Below, piece by piece: positions 1 to 8,115 of a stretch of 45,727 bases of DNA. The DNA lies in IMG/VR virus record IMGVR_UViG_3300024256_000018, positions 1 through 45,727 of that record, one strand, 5' to 3'. Both the position numbers and the translations under genes were made by a program. The notes under the pieces are model-generated. The model did not search any database. It was not told the origin of the DNA and saw only the letters and a program-made list of their open reading frames with translations. Positions within the stretch are counted from its first letter, which is position 1, and the number at the start of each line of letters is the position of its first letter. Source of the DNA: a virus.

Positions 1-2
1 AG

Positions 3-368
3 ATCTCAGGGAAATTCAAGATCGCGTCCACAGGCACGTCACTCCTGCTCATGTGCAACACAGGCACGTACGCGTATAAAGGCGCGTATGATATGCTCGG
101 GTGGGACACGGACAATGACGCGACAAACACCAATCCGGTTGAGGCTGATTTTGGTGTCTTGGGTATCCCTCAAGATTTGGTTAATGCTTGCAATCTCCTT
201 ACCCTCCGTTTGTATAATGACTCCGGTTTGGGTGGGGACAGATTTGATCTTGCAAAGAAGGATACTACCACGGGTTCATCCTCTGGTTCTACTACTGAAT
301 TTGTTGGTGGGGAAATGCCACCGGAGGTTGCTTCTATTCTATTAAAATACCTTAAGGAATTATCGTGA
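3..368 (+). CDS. Head-tail connector-like protein, 5' end missing
   Basis: This reading frame is open from the first bases of the window, so the N-terminus lies outside; the first internal ATG is at 51. About 121 residues are visible. The central part, with a proline followed by an alternating helical stretch (IPQDLVNACNLLTLRLYND), looks like the helix of gp6-type head-tail connectors that form a ring under the portal. The tail is Ser/Thr/Gly-rich and then amphipathic (PEVASILLKYLKEL). It overlaps the next gene by 4 bases and sits directly before neck and tail genes, which is the usual place of a connector. The family call is an inference from position and a short helical pattern. Confidence 0.5.
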   Translation: MSGKFKIASTGTSLLLMCNTGTYAYKGAYDMLGWDTDNDATNTNPVEADFGVLGIPQDLVNACNLLTLRLYNDSGLGGDRFDLAKKDTTTGSSSGSTTEFVGGEMPPEVASILLKYLKELS

Positions 369-913
369 GTGATTCTGTAAGAATTACGTCTAACTTCAAG
401 GAGAAATCCAAGCAGATAGACAAATATGCCAAGAGGCTGAAGAAGACCATTTTGCGGGATGCAGTGGCTGCATCTATGCAGGAAATAGCAAATGTGTCTG
501 CACAGGATTTTTTCAATCCCACATTCTCTCTTGAGGAGGCACGGACGGCCCCACCTTTAAGTGATATGATTACCTCACGATCGAACAGGCTCATATCGTC
601 CATACTGGGGTCCTTCAATTTCAATTCTACTGGATTACCTCCCAAGACGAAATCACTTCTCTCCACCCCTCCGAAAGCGGGAAAAGGGAAGAGCGAATCG
701 ATTCGTGAGATCAAGGTTACTCCTTTTGGATTTAGTGGCATAATGGGTTCGAAAGTTCCTTATGCAGCCATACATGAATTTGGTGGTGATACTGGTCGGG
801 CTACAATCCCGGCCAGACCCTATCTTCACCCGGCAATTGAAAAATCTCAGGAGCACGTATTTGATATTTTTAGGTCTGCTCTTATTAATAGTTTTGAACT
901 GGAGAATATCTAA
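365..913 (+). CDS. Neck/tail completion protein, HK97 gp10 / Mu gpG-like
   Basis: The protein has 182 residues. Its C-terminal half carries a YAAIHEFGG segment followed by IPARPYLHPAI. This arrangement (an 'A..HEFGG' turn and then 'IPARPFL') is characteristic of the HK97 gp10-like and phage virion morphogenesis (gpG) families, which act in joining or completing head and tail. The N-terminal half is helical and basic. The gene starts inside the stop region of the connector-like gene and its stop abuts the ATG of the next gene, so the three are translationally coupled. The family call rests on the motif and on its place between connector and tail tube genes. Confidence 0.65.
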   Translation: MSDSVRITSNFKEKSKQIDKYAKRLKKTILRDAVAASMQEIANVSAQDFFNPTFSLEEARTAPPLSDMITSRSNRLISSILGSFNFNSTGLPPKTKSLLSTPPKAGKGKSESIREIKVTPFGFSGIMGSKVPYAAIHEFGGDTGRATIPARPYLHPAIEKSQEHVFDIFRSALINSFELENI

Positions 914-1435
914 ATGACTGTCACTAGCAAAAGAGAAGACATCCTGGAATATCTCCTGGATACAGTCTCTCATTTACCAGACGGAACGGGGTTCTATAAT
1001 TTGGATATCAAATCCAGAGCTCGGATGTATAAAGATATTTCTACGATGAAAGATCATGAGTTTCCGGCATTGTTTATTTTGGATGATACTTCTACCCAAT
1101 ACAACCCTATGACAAATTGCGGATACACAACCGGGACGACCATCCAGGGCGTGACGGATGGGATGCCCGTGAATGTGGTTGGGGTAGTAAAAATCAACCG
1201 TAGAAATGACCCAGACAGCCTGGGAAGATTAAGCACGGAATTGAATAAGATTTTCTCTGATATTATTATAGCAATGTCTAGAGATTTAAGACAGGGTGGA
1301 AACTGTGAGGCCTCCGTTTTAGTAGGGGACAATCGAACAGTTGAGGTTGATGAATCACACGGATATGGTTTGGTGATTTGTACCTATATGATCAAATATG
1401 ATTTTAATCCACGGGCAACAACGCCGATAACATAA
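914..1435 (+). CDS. Putative tail terminator protein
   Basis: The protein has 173 residues and starts on the base after the preceding stop codon. No decisive motif is visible. It is a mixed alpha/beta protein with an N-terminal helix (REDILEYLLDTVSHL), a central stretch rich in Gly/Thr, and a C-terminal strand pair typical in outline of the gpU/tail-terminator fold. Gene order (connector, gp10-like, this gene, tail tube) matches siphophages in which the third gene is the tail terminator that caps the tube. The function is inferred from synteny only. Confidence 0.45.
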   Translation: MTVTSKREDILEYLLDTVSHLPDGTGFYNLDIKSRARMYKDISTMKDHEFPALFILDDTSTQYNPMTNCGYTTGTTIQGVTDGMPVNVVGVVKINRRNDPDSLGRLSTELNKIFSDIIIAMSRDLRQGGNCEASVLVGDNRTVEVDESHGYGLVICTYMIKYDFNPRATTPIT

Positions 1436-1447
1436 AGGAGTTAGAAA

Positions 1448-2536
1448 ATGAGTACAGCTTTAGGTGTAAAAGGGATTATGGGAGCGGCGCAACAGTCTGC
1501 ATATGAGACTCCAGTTAATGCCACCGATCTTGTTCCTTTCTTAAATGAAAGTATTAACATCGAACCAGCATTTGGCGATCATGATTATCTTCATGGTTCA
1601 GCCGGTATTCCTGGAACGGAAAAACTATTTGAGCCAGTTATTGGTTCAGTCGAATGTCGCATCCCATACACCCAGAAAGACGCTGGTGGTGATTTTACCA
1701 GTACTGATCTTTTGATCGCTCTGTCCATGGGAGTTTCGACCTGGGATGCAGGGACAACCGCAAACCAATTAACATTCACAAATGATTTAGAAGTGAATGG
1801 AACTCTTGCAGTTGATAAGGGTTATTCTACATCATCTTGGGAGACCGTTGGGGCCATGATTAATTCCATGACCATTAGTGGTAATTCAGCTGAATTTATC
1901 TCTGCCAATTTTGATGTAATTGGGAAGGACCAAACGAGGTCTGCTTCTGAGAATACTGCAGCTAAATTGCAAGCCCTTGTTTACAATCTTCCAAGCATCC
2001 TACATTTCTCTGATCTCACATTTCGTATTGGTGATCAGGCCAATGCTTTAGGGGCTGCAGATGAGGTTTGTATTACAGCCTTCAGTCTGGTTGTGAATAA
2101 CAACCTAACTGAGCCAACTCAGTCAACCCCATGTCCAGCTCAATTGGATTCTGGAGTGGATACATACGACCATGACGATACAATGGAAACAATCAAACCA
2201 AGAAGGAACGGATTCAGGGAATGTACGCTCGAGATTACCATCCCAAGATACACCAGTGATACCTTCCTTGATTGGAGAGATGCTGAAACGAAATTGATGG
2301 CCGATTTCCATTTCACAGATGGGACTCATAACTATTATATCTATCTCCCGAACATCCAGATTCCAACGGGTGTTGCACCAGTCACTGGACCTGAAGCTTT
2401 GACTCAAACAATATCCTTAAAATGCTTCACGTACAATGGTCATGGTTTTATGACTTTCTCAGATGCAGCAACAACCAGTCTGGGTGAGGTTTGGATAGAA
2501 TTGATCAGTGAACGTACAGCTGCGATTTTAAGCTAA
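1448..2536 (+). CDS. Major tail (tube) protein, copy A
   Basis: The protein has 362 residues and a good ribosome binding site (AAGGAG, about 8 bases before the ATG). It begins MSTALGVKGIMGAAQ, has DLVPFLNESI at about residues 27-36, and ends with a beta-rich domain containing CITAFSLVVNNNL, TIPRYTSDTFLDW and a PVTGPEALTQTISLKCF strand. This is the pattern of tail tube proteins, and the gene lies upstream of the chaperone and tape measure genes, where the tube gene is expected. The next gene encodes a paralogue with the same landmarks in the same order. Which of the two forms the bulk of the tube cannot be told from sequence. Confidence 0.7.
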   Translation: MSTALGVKGIMGAAQQSAYETPVNATDLVPFLNESINIEPAFGDHDYLHGSAGIPGTEKLFEPVIGSVECRIPYTQKDAGGDFTSTDLLIALSMGVSTWDAGTTANQLTFTNDLEVNGTLAVDKGYSTSSWETVGAMINSMTISGNSAEFISANFDVIGKDQTRSASENTAAKLQALVYNLPSILHFSDLTFRIGDQANALGAADEVCITAFSLVVNNNLTEPTQSTPCPAQLDSGVDTYDHDDTMETIKPRRNGFRECTLEITIPRYTSDTFLDWRDAETKLMADFHFTDGTHNYYIYLPNIQIPTGVAPVTGPEALTQTISLKCFTYNGHGFMTFSDAATTSLGEVWIELISERTAAILS

Positions 2537-2568
2537 CAATTAATCTTTTTAGATAGGAGTATTTTAAT

Positions 2569-4029
2569 ATGAGTACAGGATTAGGTGTTAATGCTAAACT
2601 CGCTTTTAGGGTTGAAGGGAGTGAACTCTCTGGCCGGGGTTTGGTCAATACTGCATACCCAACTGCACCGGATACAACGGTGCCAAATGCCGACGCAGAA
2701 GAGGTCCTTTTAGGTGTGAGTGATTTGGTTCCGTTTCTTTCTGAATCGATTGATGATGCAAGGACCCAAGAGAATGATGAAACCCTCCTCGGTCAAGCTG
2801 GCCTCCCAGGTATGGATGAGGTCAGTATTTTACCGGCTGGGAGTGTCGAGATTCCTATGTTTTACGATGGTCTGGATTCCATCATAGCTTGTGCCCTTGG
2901 ATTCGAACAACCACTGGCTACAAATAGCCCAGCCTTTGATGTCAAAACGGCCCTCACTTGTGGTTCGGCTGCGGCTGGCACATGGGTTGATGGGGCCGCA
3001 GTTTATACGGCCGCAGATATTGGAAAATATATCAGGACAACAAGCAGAACATCTCAAGGTCAAGTGAGGCGTGTTACGGGTGGGTCAGGAAACACCTACA
3101 ACATCACACCAAATTGGGATGTGACCCCCGATGCTACAACAACTGGAGAACTGGGAGCGCTTGAGTATACTCACACATTTGAATGCTCAAATCAATTGAT
3201 GACCGAGCTCTGGTCTGACTTCTATTCCAGTTATCCGACTGGTGGGGTTTTCACCTCCAATGATCAGATTGTTAGAAGGGGTACATTAGGGATTGAGAAG
3301 AGCCAGGCGAATCCATGGATTTTCAGGTCAGCTATGATCAACAGTTTTGGTATCTCAGCCACTCAAAAAGCGGGGCTGAAAGCCTCGGTCGCATTCCTCC
3401 CGTTCGACCTGGATAAGGACTCAGCTACGAACACTGGAAGCTCGACATGGGATTGGGACCAAGATTCACCCCTATTCGAAACGAATGAGAAGATTATGTT
3501 CTCAGACATTGATTACATTCGTGTGGCTGCATACAGTACTGGGACACCCCTAGATTCAGACGATAACAGGTGTATAAGCGCGTTTGACCTCACGATCAAT
3601 AATAACCTCCAAGGGGATGATCAAAGTGCTTGTACGGGCAAATACCGCGTCGAGCCAGCCCGCGGGGGTATGCGTGAAATCTCTGGGACTTTAACAGTGC
3701 CAAGATATACTGCAGACACCTGGTCAACTTGGGCCGATGCTGAGACAGTATTGATGGCCGAGATTGTCCTGAGTGGGTCAACCCTTTCATCAAATCCCAG
3801 GACCTTGAAAGTCTGGTTGAATAGCTTCAAGATTAAGAAGTTCACTGCACCGATTGCAGGTCCATCTGTTGTGACTCAAACAATAGAATTTACTTGTTTG
3901 ATTCCCACTGGACAAGCTTCTGGTTTCCCAACTCATACATCTGGATTATCTCCCAAATCTGAGATCTTTATCCAGACCACAAATCAGAATCCTTTTAATG
4001 CTTTCTTAGATCAGAATCAGGAGTATTAA
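2569..4029 (+). CDS. Tail tube protein paralogue, copy B
   Basis: The protein has 486 residues and a TAGGAG ribosome binding site. It shares with copy A the start MST-LGVNAK, the DLVPFLSESID motif, the 'G-AG-PG' turn (QAGLPGMDEV), and the C-terminal series CISAFDLTINNNL, TVPRYTADTWSTWADAET and a PIAGPSVVTQTIEFTC strand. It is about 120 residues longer. The extra length comes mainly from an N-terminal insertion after residue 10 and a central Thr/Gly-rich segment (about residues 125-190). The two genes are therefore a diverged tandem duplication. The second protein may be a minor tube component or a tube protein with a surface domain. Confidence 0.65.
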   Translation: MSTGLGVNAKLAFRVEGSELSGRGLVNTAYPTAPDTTVPNADAEEVLLGVSDLVPFLSESIDDARTQENDETLLGQAGLPGMDEVSILPAGSVEIPMFYDGLDSIIACALGFEQPLATNSPAFDVKTALTCGSAAAGTWVDGAAVYTAADIGKYIRTTSRTSQGQVRRVTGGSGNTYNITPNWDVTPDATTTGELGALEYTHTFECSNQLMTELWSDFYSSYPTGGVFTSNDQIVRRGTLGIEKSQANPWIFRSAMINSFGISATQKAGLKASVAFLPFDLDKDSATNTGSSTWDWDQDSPLFETNEKIMFSDIDYIRVAAYSTGTPLDSDDNRCISAFDLTINNNLQGDDQSACTGKYRVEPARGGMREISGTLTVPRYTADTWSTWADAETVLMAEIVLSGSTLSSNPRTLKVWLNSFKIKKFTAPIAGPSVVTQTIEFTCLIPTGQASGFPTHTSGLSPKSEIFIQTTNQNPFNAFLDQNQEY

Positions 4030-4030
4030 T

Positions 4031-4339
4031 ATGAAATCGATTGCAACGAAAGATGGGTTGTTTGTTTCCTTAAGGTTCGAGGGTTTATCCTGGAACGGGG
4101 GACGAAGAACCCACAGTGAAAAAGAGTTAAAGATTATCAAGAGAATCCCGCAATCAATGGCGGTGATCAAAGATAAGGCTGGGGTCATTCTCAACCCAGA
4201 GAAGAAAGCCCCAACCAAGCCCAAATTGAGTGCTAAGAAAGCACCGAAGAAACCCACCAAACCGAAGGAGAAGAAAGATGAAAAAATTAGCGATAACCAC
4301 GGGACTGGTCAAGAAGAAATTTCAGATACCGGAGACTGA
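4031..4339 (+). CDS. Small Lys/Pro-rich protein of unknown function
   Basis: The protein has 102 residues. It starts one base after the stop of the tail tube paralogue and has an AGGAG site. Residues 1-55 look like a small folded domain (IATKDGLFVSLRFEGLSWNG). Residues 56-90 are a disordered run of Lys, Pro and Ala with repeated APKKP-like units, followed by an acidic end. It overlaps the chaperone gene by 62 bases in another frame, which is long but seen in phages. I do not recognise the family. Its position suggests a tail-associated or assembly role. Confidence 0.6.
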   Translation: MKSIATKDGLFVSLRFEGLSWNGGRRTHSEKELKIIKRIPQSMAVIKDKAGVILNPEKKAPTKPKLSAKKAPKKPTKPKEKKDEKISDNHGTGQEEISDTGD

Positions 4340-4661
4340 TGTAATTCTCACTTATATTGAGTTACCCTACCTTGAGAGAAAGACGTTATTATACTCCCAT
4401 CTTGTTGAAGGGAAACTCAGTGTAGAAAAATCAGTTGACCTGGCTTTTGCCTTTATGGAAAAGATGATTGTTGGTTGGGAAAACGTCACTGATGAGGGTG
4501 GTGATGATATTGAGTTTGATAAGTCCCTAATTCGGAAAGTCAATGAAGATATCTATCTACCTTTCTTAGATGAGATTGTTGCCCAGGCCACACAAGAATT
4601 TTTTGATTCCGATGCTGGGGTCGAGAACCCAGAACCAGAGGATGAATCAAAAAACTCATAG
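4278..4661 (+). CDS. Tail assembly chaperone, short (gpG-like) form
   Basis: The protein has 127 residues. The start at 4278 (MKKLAITTGLVKKKF) is chosen because GGAGAAGAAAG lies directly upstream; an in-frame ATG at 4230 has no such site and would add a very basic stretch. It is small and acidic, with a helical middle (LPYLERKTLLYSHL) and an acidic, disordered end (residues about 110-127). It is placed between the tail tube and tape measure genes, as expected for the G chaperone that coats the tape measure protein. Two codons before its stop the sequence A AAA AAC occurs in the zero frame, allowing a -1 shift into the long overlapping frame that follows. Confidence 0.75.
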   Translation: MKKLAITTGLVKKKFQIPETDVILTYIELPYLERKTLLYSHLVEGKLSVEKSVDLAFAFMEKMIVGWENVTDEGGDDIEFDKSLIRKVNEDIYLPFLDEIVAQATQEFFDSDAGVENPEPEDESKNS

Positions 4662-5110
4662 CCTATGTAAAGGCCTCGATTCTCTGGGAGCTCGATCTTG
4701 ATTTTTGTCTTGCTTGTAGAGATTTACATAGGAAGCGATCGAGACCCGGAAAACCAGACCTACCGCTTTGTGAAAAGACCAGAGCAAAAGGGAATCCTCC
4801 CGAATGTGAATTCGTTCGGGAGTGGGAAGATTCGGAAGGAGAAAAGCGAACAGACCCATTACTTCTTTTGCCACAAAATTACAGAGTACTTGAACTCTAT
4901 GAAAGGATAACCAAACTCGGTAATTTACAAAAGTATAGATTCAAAAGGGGAGAGGAAATCTACACCACATATTTTCCGGACCTCAGTATGATGGAATTCG
5001 TCCTAAATCATTTCTTACCAGAAGGGACCACGTTGGATGAATACCATAAGTTAGTTGATCAGATTGGGACAGTACACAATCTGAAACTTAATAATATATT
5101 GGCGGGATAA
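4278..5110 (+). CDS. Tail assembly chaperone, long (gpGT-like) frameshift product
   Basis: Reading the short chaperone to the heptamer at 4649-4655 and slipping back one base gives 126 residues from the first frame plus 151 from the -1 frame, 277 in all. The -1 frame is open without interruption from the slip site to the TAA at 5108-5110, four bases before the tape measure ATG. It encodes a domain with several cysteines (DLDFCLACRDLH) and a helical end. No good start codon with a ribosome binding site precedes this frame; the first candidate inside it is a TTG at 4868. The same G/GT arrangement is known from lambda and most siphophages. The shift itself is inferred from sequence. Confidence 0.75.
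4649..4655 (+). promoter_or_regulatory. -1 programmed ribosomal frameshift site (A AAA AAC)
   Basis: The heptamer A AAA AAC is in the zero frame of the short chaperone (codons TCA AAA AAC TCA TAG), a canonical X XXY YYZ slippery site. A weak hairpin (GCCT at 4661-4664 pairing with AGGC at 4671-4674) begins six bases downstream and could act as a stimulator. The stop codon of the zero frame lies one codon after the heptamer. Confidence 0.75.
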
Positions 5111-5113
5111 ACC

Positions 5114-7717
5114 ATGGCCTTAAGAGTATCGATATTTCTAAAAGACGTTGCAAGTTCTAAACTCGGTAAGATTGCTGGGAAGGTTACAAATCTCGGTAAG
5201 AATTTTGTCAAGTTTGGTGCCCTTGCAGCCACAGCAATTGCCGGGATAAGTACCAAACTGGCCGGTGATTTTGATAAGGGTCTCAGGGAAGTTTCCACCC
5301 TGATGACCAAGGTCACCGAGAAAGATATTAAGACCATGGGAAAAGAACTGGAAGCCCTCTCAGGTAAAACTGGTCTTGCAATTAACTCCTTGGTGAAAGC
5401 CCGGTATGATATCGTGTCAGCCGGGTTTGCCGATGCAGCTCAGTCTGCTATAGTTTTGGGTGAAGCTTCTAAGCTTGCTGTTGGTGGTGTTACCACTGCG
5501 GCGGCTGCAGCTGATCTATTAACCACAGCTCTCAATGCTTATGATAAAACTGCGGAGGATGCAACCGATATTTCAGACATCCTTTTCACTACAGTTCGAT
5601 TAGGTAAAACTACCATGACAGAGCTCGCGGCATCCATGGGCAATATGTTACCCATAGCTAAGGCCGCAAACGTGCGTTTAGAGGATGCTGCGGCCTCCCT
5701 TGCACTGGTAACTGCAAATGGTATTGATACAGCCACAGCCAGTACATCACTTAAGAATGCATTTAAGAATTTAGCAGCCCCAACGGATGATGCCAAGGCT
5801 GCAATGGATGCAGCCGGGATAACTGTTAAGAAGTTTGAAGATGGGACAGTTGATCTTGTTTCCACTATGAAACAATTTAAAGGGCTACCCCTTGATGCTT
5901 TAAAGGAGTTCATCCCTGATATTCGGGCCATAAATGCTATCCAGATATTATCAGATAAGGTCGACGGATTAGCTGACAATATTGGGGCCATGGATGAGAG
6001 GGCAAATGCAGCTAAAATTGCTTTTGATAAAATGCAATTATCATTCAACACAAAACTCGATAGGCTAAAGAATAACTTTGCCAGAATCTTCCGTGAGATC
6101 GGACGACAGATTATGAGTGTGTTGTCACCCGTGGTTGATGAGGCCAATAAAATCCTGGAGGACCTGGGAGATATTGGGTGGGACCAAGTTGTTGCTACAA
6201 TAGGAAAATCTTGGGCTCAACTTAAACCGATCTTTGATCAGATACTAAAAGAGATTCTGAAACCCATCCCGGCCTTGTTTAGTGCAGTTATGAAAATGGC
6301 TGCGAAGGGTGCATTCATATCCTTTAAGCTTGCATGGGCTGCAATGGGGTCCGTGAAAGATCTATTATTCCCAGGGGATGAGGCCGAGAACTTAGCTTTA
6401 TTATTTGGTGCAGTTGGTGGTGAGGCTGCAAAGAAATTCCTTGAGACTGGGAAGTTTGAAGAACTGGGTCCAGAGATTGCAAAAGTATTCGCTGAGGGTA
6501 CCAGAGAAGAAATGTTAGCCCAGGCTGAGAAACTGGGAATCAAAGAGGCCGTTGATATTGCTTTAGGAAGTATTGGTTTTGTGGGTAAAGAAGAGGGTGC
6601 TCAGATTATGGAGAACCTAAAATCTGGTTTGGATACCACAGATATGGTCACAGCTTTTGGGGAAGACTTTAAAGGGAAGATTGCAGGACTCGATCTTTCA
6701 TCTATCAGTTTAGATCTTAACAATATCTTTGGTGACCCCGGTGCAGGTTTGGATGCAATTATAGCTAAGATAAATGAGGCTGTTAAGATAATCCAAGATG
6801 CCCAAGTTGCCATCACGGATAATGATGCTATTGAAAATGAAAAGCAACAAGCCATATTAGCTGCAGCCCATGAACAAAAACTTGCTTCTTGGGCAGCGTT
6901 CTTTGAAAGTCTTTATGGTGCAAAATCTGAATCAGAGATACAACTTTATGATGTTGAAAAGGAGAACTTTGTAAAACGTTTAGATGCTTTTAATCAATAT
7001 GCTGCAGTAAAGCAAGACGCATTTAAGGTCCTGTATAAAACTGAAATGGATTTGGGTAAAACAGTAGCCCAGGGCCTCGGGAATATTTCAACCGGTTTAA
7101 TGAATCTTGAGAAGGCAAACATCCAAAAGAAACTGGATGCTGATATTAATGCTGTCTTGGACAGTACGAAATCTGAAGAAGATAAAAATGCAGCCATAAA
7201 AATTCTCAAAGAAAAAGCATTGCAAGATGAGAAATCATATGCCAAGGAACTGAAACCCATCAGGATGGCCCAAGCCATTGCAAATGGGGCCTTAGCAATC
7301 ATCAATGCTCTTACAGCGAAACCCTTTATTCCCGTTGGTGTTGCGGCTGGTGCAATGGCTGCAGTTGCCACGGGGTTACAAATTGCTACGATAGCTGCAC
7401 AACCTTATGCACAGGGTGGTAAAGTTATGAGTTTTGCAAATGGTGGTGCTGTTCCTTCATCCGATACGGTTCCAGCCTTATTGACCCCTGGGGAGTTTGT
7501 TTCAACAAGGGCTGCGGCCCAACAGTTTGGCCCAGAATTGAATCGATTGAATCAGGAGGCCGATGGAGGTTCACCAGCTGGAGGAGGAGGAGACACATTC
7601 AATATTACTATCCCCGCTATAGATGGTGAATCCGTTTACAATATGATCATAAATAATAAAGAAGAAACAGCTGATGGACTCCGGGAACTTGCTAAGACCG
7701 GTCACATAGATAACTAG
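5114..7717 (+). CDS. Tail tape measure protein
   Basis: The protein has 867 residues. The N-terminal part (about 45-240) has the pattern of the TIGR01760/PhageMin_Tail family: a heptad-rich start, then GLAINSLVKARYDIVSAG, a TTAAAAADLLTTALNAY helix and a MGNMLPIAKAANVRLEDA region. Hydrophobic helices lie around residues 730-770. The C-terminus has the usual tape measure ending (SSDTVPALLTPGEFVSTRAA). It scaffolds tail tube polymerisation and sets tail length; by the rule of thumb of about 0.15 nm per residue the tail would be near 130 nm. It follows the chaperone pair directly. The ribosome binding site is weak (GGCGGGAT), so coupling to the frameshift product is likely. Confidence 0.9.
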   Translation: MALRVSIFLKDVASSKLGKIAGKVTNLGKNFVKFGALAATAIAGISTKLAGDFDKGLREVSTLMTKVTEKDIKTMGKELEALSGKTGLAINSLVKARYDIVSAGFADAAQSAIVLGEASKLAVGGVTTAAAAADLLTTALNAYDKTAEDATDISDILFTTVRLGKTTMTELAASMGNMLPIAKAANVRLEDAAASLALVTANGIDTATASTSLKNAFKNLAAPTDDAKAAMDAAGITVKKFEDGTVDLVSTMKQFKGLPLDALKEFIPDIRAINAIQILSDKVDGLADNIGAMDERANAAKIAFDKMQLSFNTKLDRLKNNFARIFREIGRQIMSVLSPVVDEANKILEDLGDIGWDQVVATIGKSWAQLKPIFDQILKEILKPIPALFSAVMKMAAKGAFISFKLAWAAMGSVKDLLFPGDEAENLALLFGAVGGEAAKKFLETGKFEELGPEIAKVFAEGTREEMLAQAEKLGIKEAVDIALGSIGFVGKEEGAQIMENLKSGLDTTDMVTAFGEDFKGKIAGLDLSSISLDLNNIFGDPGAGLDAIIAKINEAVKIIQDAQVAITDNDAIENEKQQAILAAAHEQKLASWAAFFESLYGAKSESEIQLYDVEKENFVKRLDAFNQYAAVKQDAFKVLYKTEMDLGKTVAQGLGNISTGLMNLEKANIQKKLDADINAVLDSTKSEEDKNAAIKILKEKALQDEKSYAKELKPIRMAQAIANGALAIINALTAKPFIPVGVAAGAMAAVATGLQIATIAAQPYAQGGKVMSFANGGAVPSSDTVPALLTPGEFVSTRAAAQQFGPELNRLNQEADGGSPAGGGGDTFNITIPAIDGESVYNMIINNKEETADGLRELAKTGHIDN

Positions 7718-7725
7718 GAGCAAAT

Positions 7726-8115
7726 ATGCCTTTTCCAATATTTACAAAAGCCGGTGCAACTGGGTCACCACTAACACTTCCCAAAGGTAGATTTCTACCA
7801 GCAAAGGACCCATGGAAACCAAGACAACTTCGTGGTATTGCCGGAGGTGGTCAAGTTAAGATTGCCGACCTGGGAACAGCTGATCATTTATTTGAGATTA
7901 GAATCAATAGAGTCAGTTCTTCAGATCGAGAAGCTATCATTGATTTTCTTCAACACGTAAACGTTAACTATGCTCAGAACTCATTCACATTTACTGATGA
8001 AGAATCAGTGGCCCACACCGTAAGATATTGGAACTCTTCTGGGTTGGATTTCCCGAGGGTACCAGGAAACCTTTACAATATTAAACTCTTACTGAAGGTC
8101 GAGATCACATCATGA
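7726..8115 (+). CDS. Small tail protein, distal-tail region
   Basis: The protein has 129 residues and a clear TAGGAG site. It is a beta-rich small protein with no cysteine and no recognisable catalytic motif. Its place between the tape measure gene and a large tail tip gene, with a 4-base overlap with the latter, is that of lambda gpM-like or distal tail proteins. The specific role is inferred from gene order. Confidence 0.5.
   Translation: MPFPIFTKAGATGSPLTLPKGRFLPAKDPWKPRQLRGIAGGGQVKIADLGTADHLFEIRINRVSSSDREAIIDFLQHVNVNYAQNSFTFTDEESVAHTVRYWNSSGLDFPRVPGNLYNIKLLLKVEITS

Noticed and set aside
4698-4910. ORF of 70 codons inside the chaperone frameshift region
   Set aside because: It is in another frame from the long -1 extension, has no ribosome binding site and overlaps a much better coding frame.
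4868-5110. Independent gene starting with TTG
   Set aside because: It is the 3' part of the -1 frame and lacks a good start; frameshift translation explains it better.
5539-6147. Long minus-strand ORF (202 codons)
   Set aside because: It is antisense to the tape measure gene; a Ser/Ala-rich shadow of a repetitive helical protein, without a ribosome binding site.
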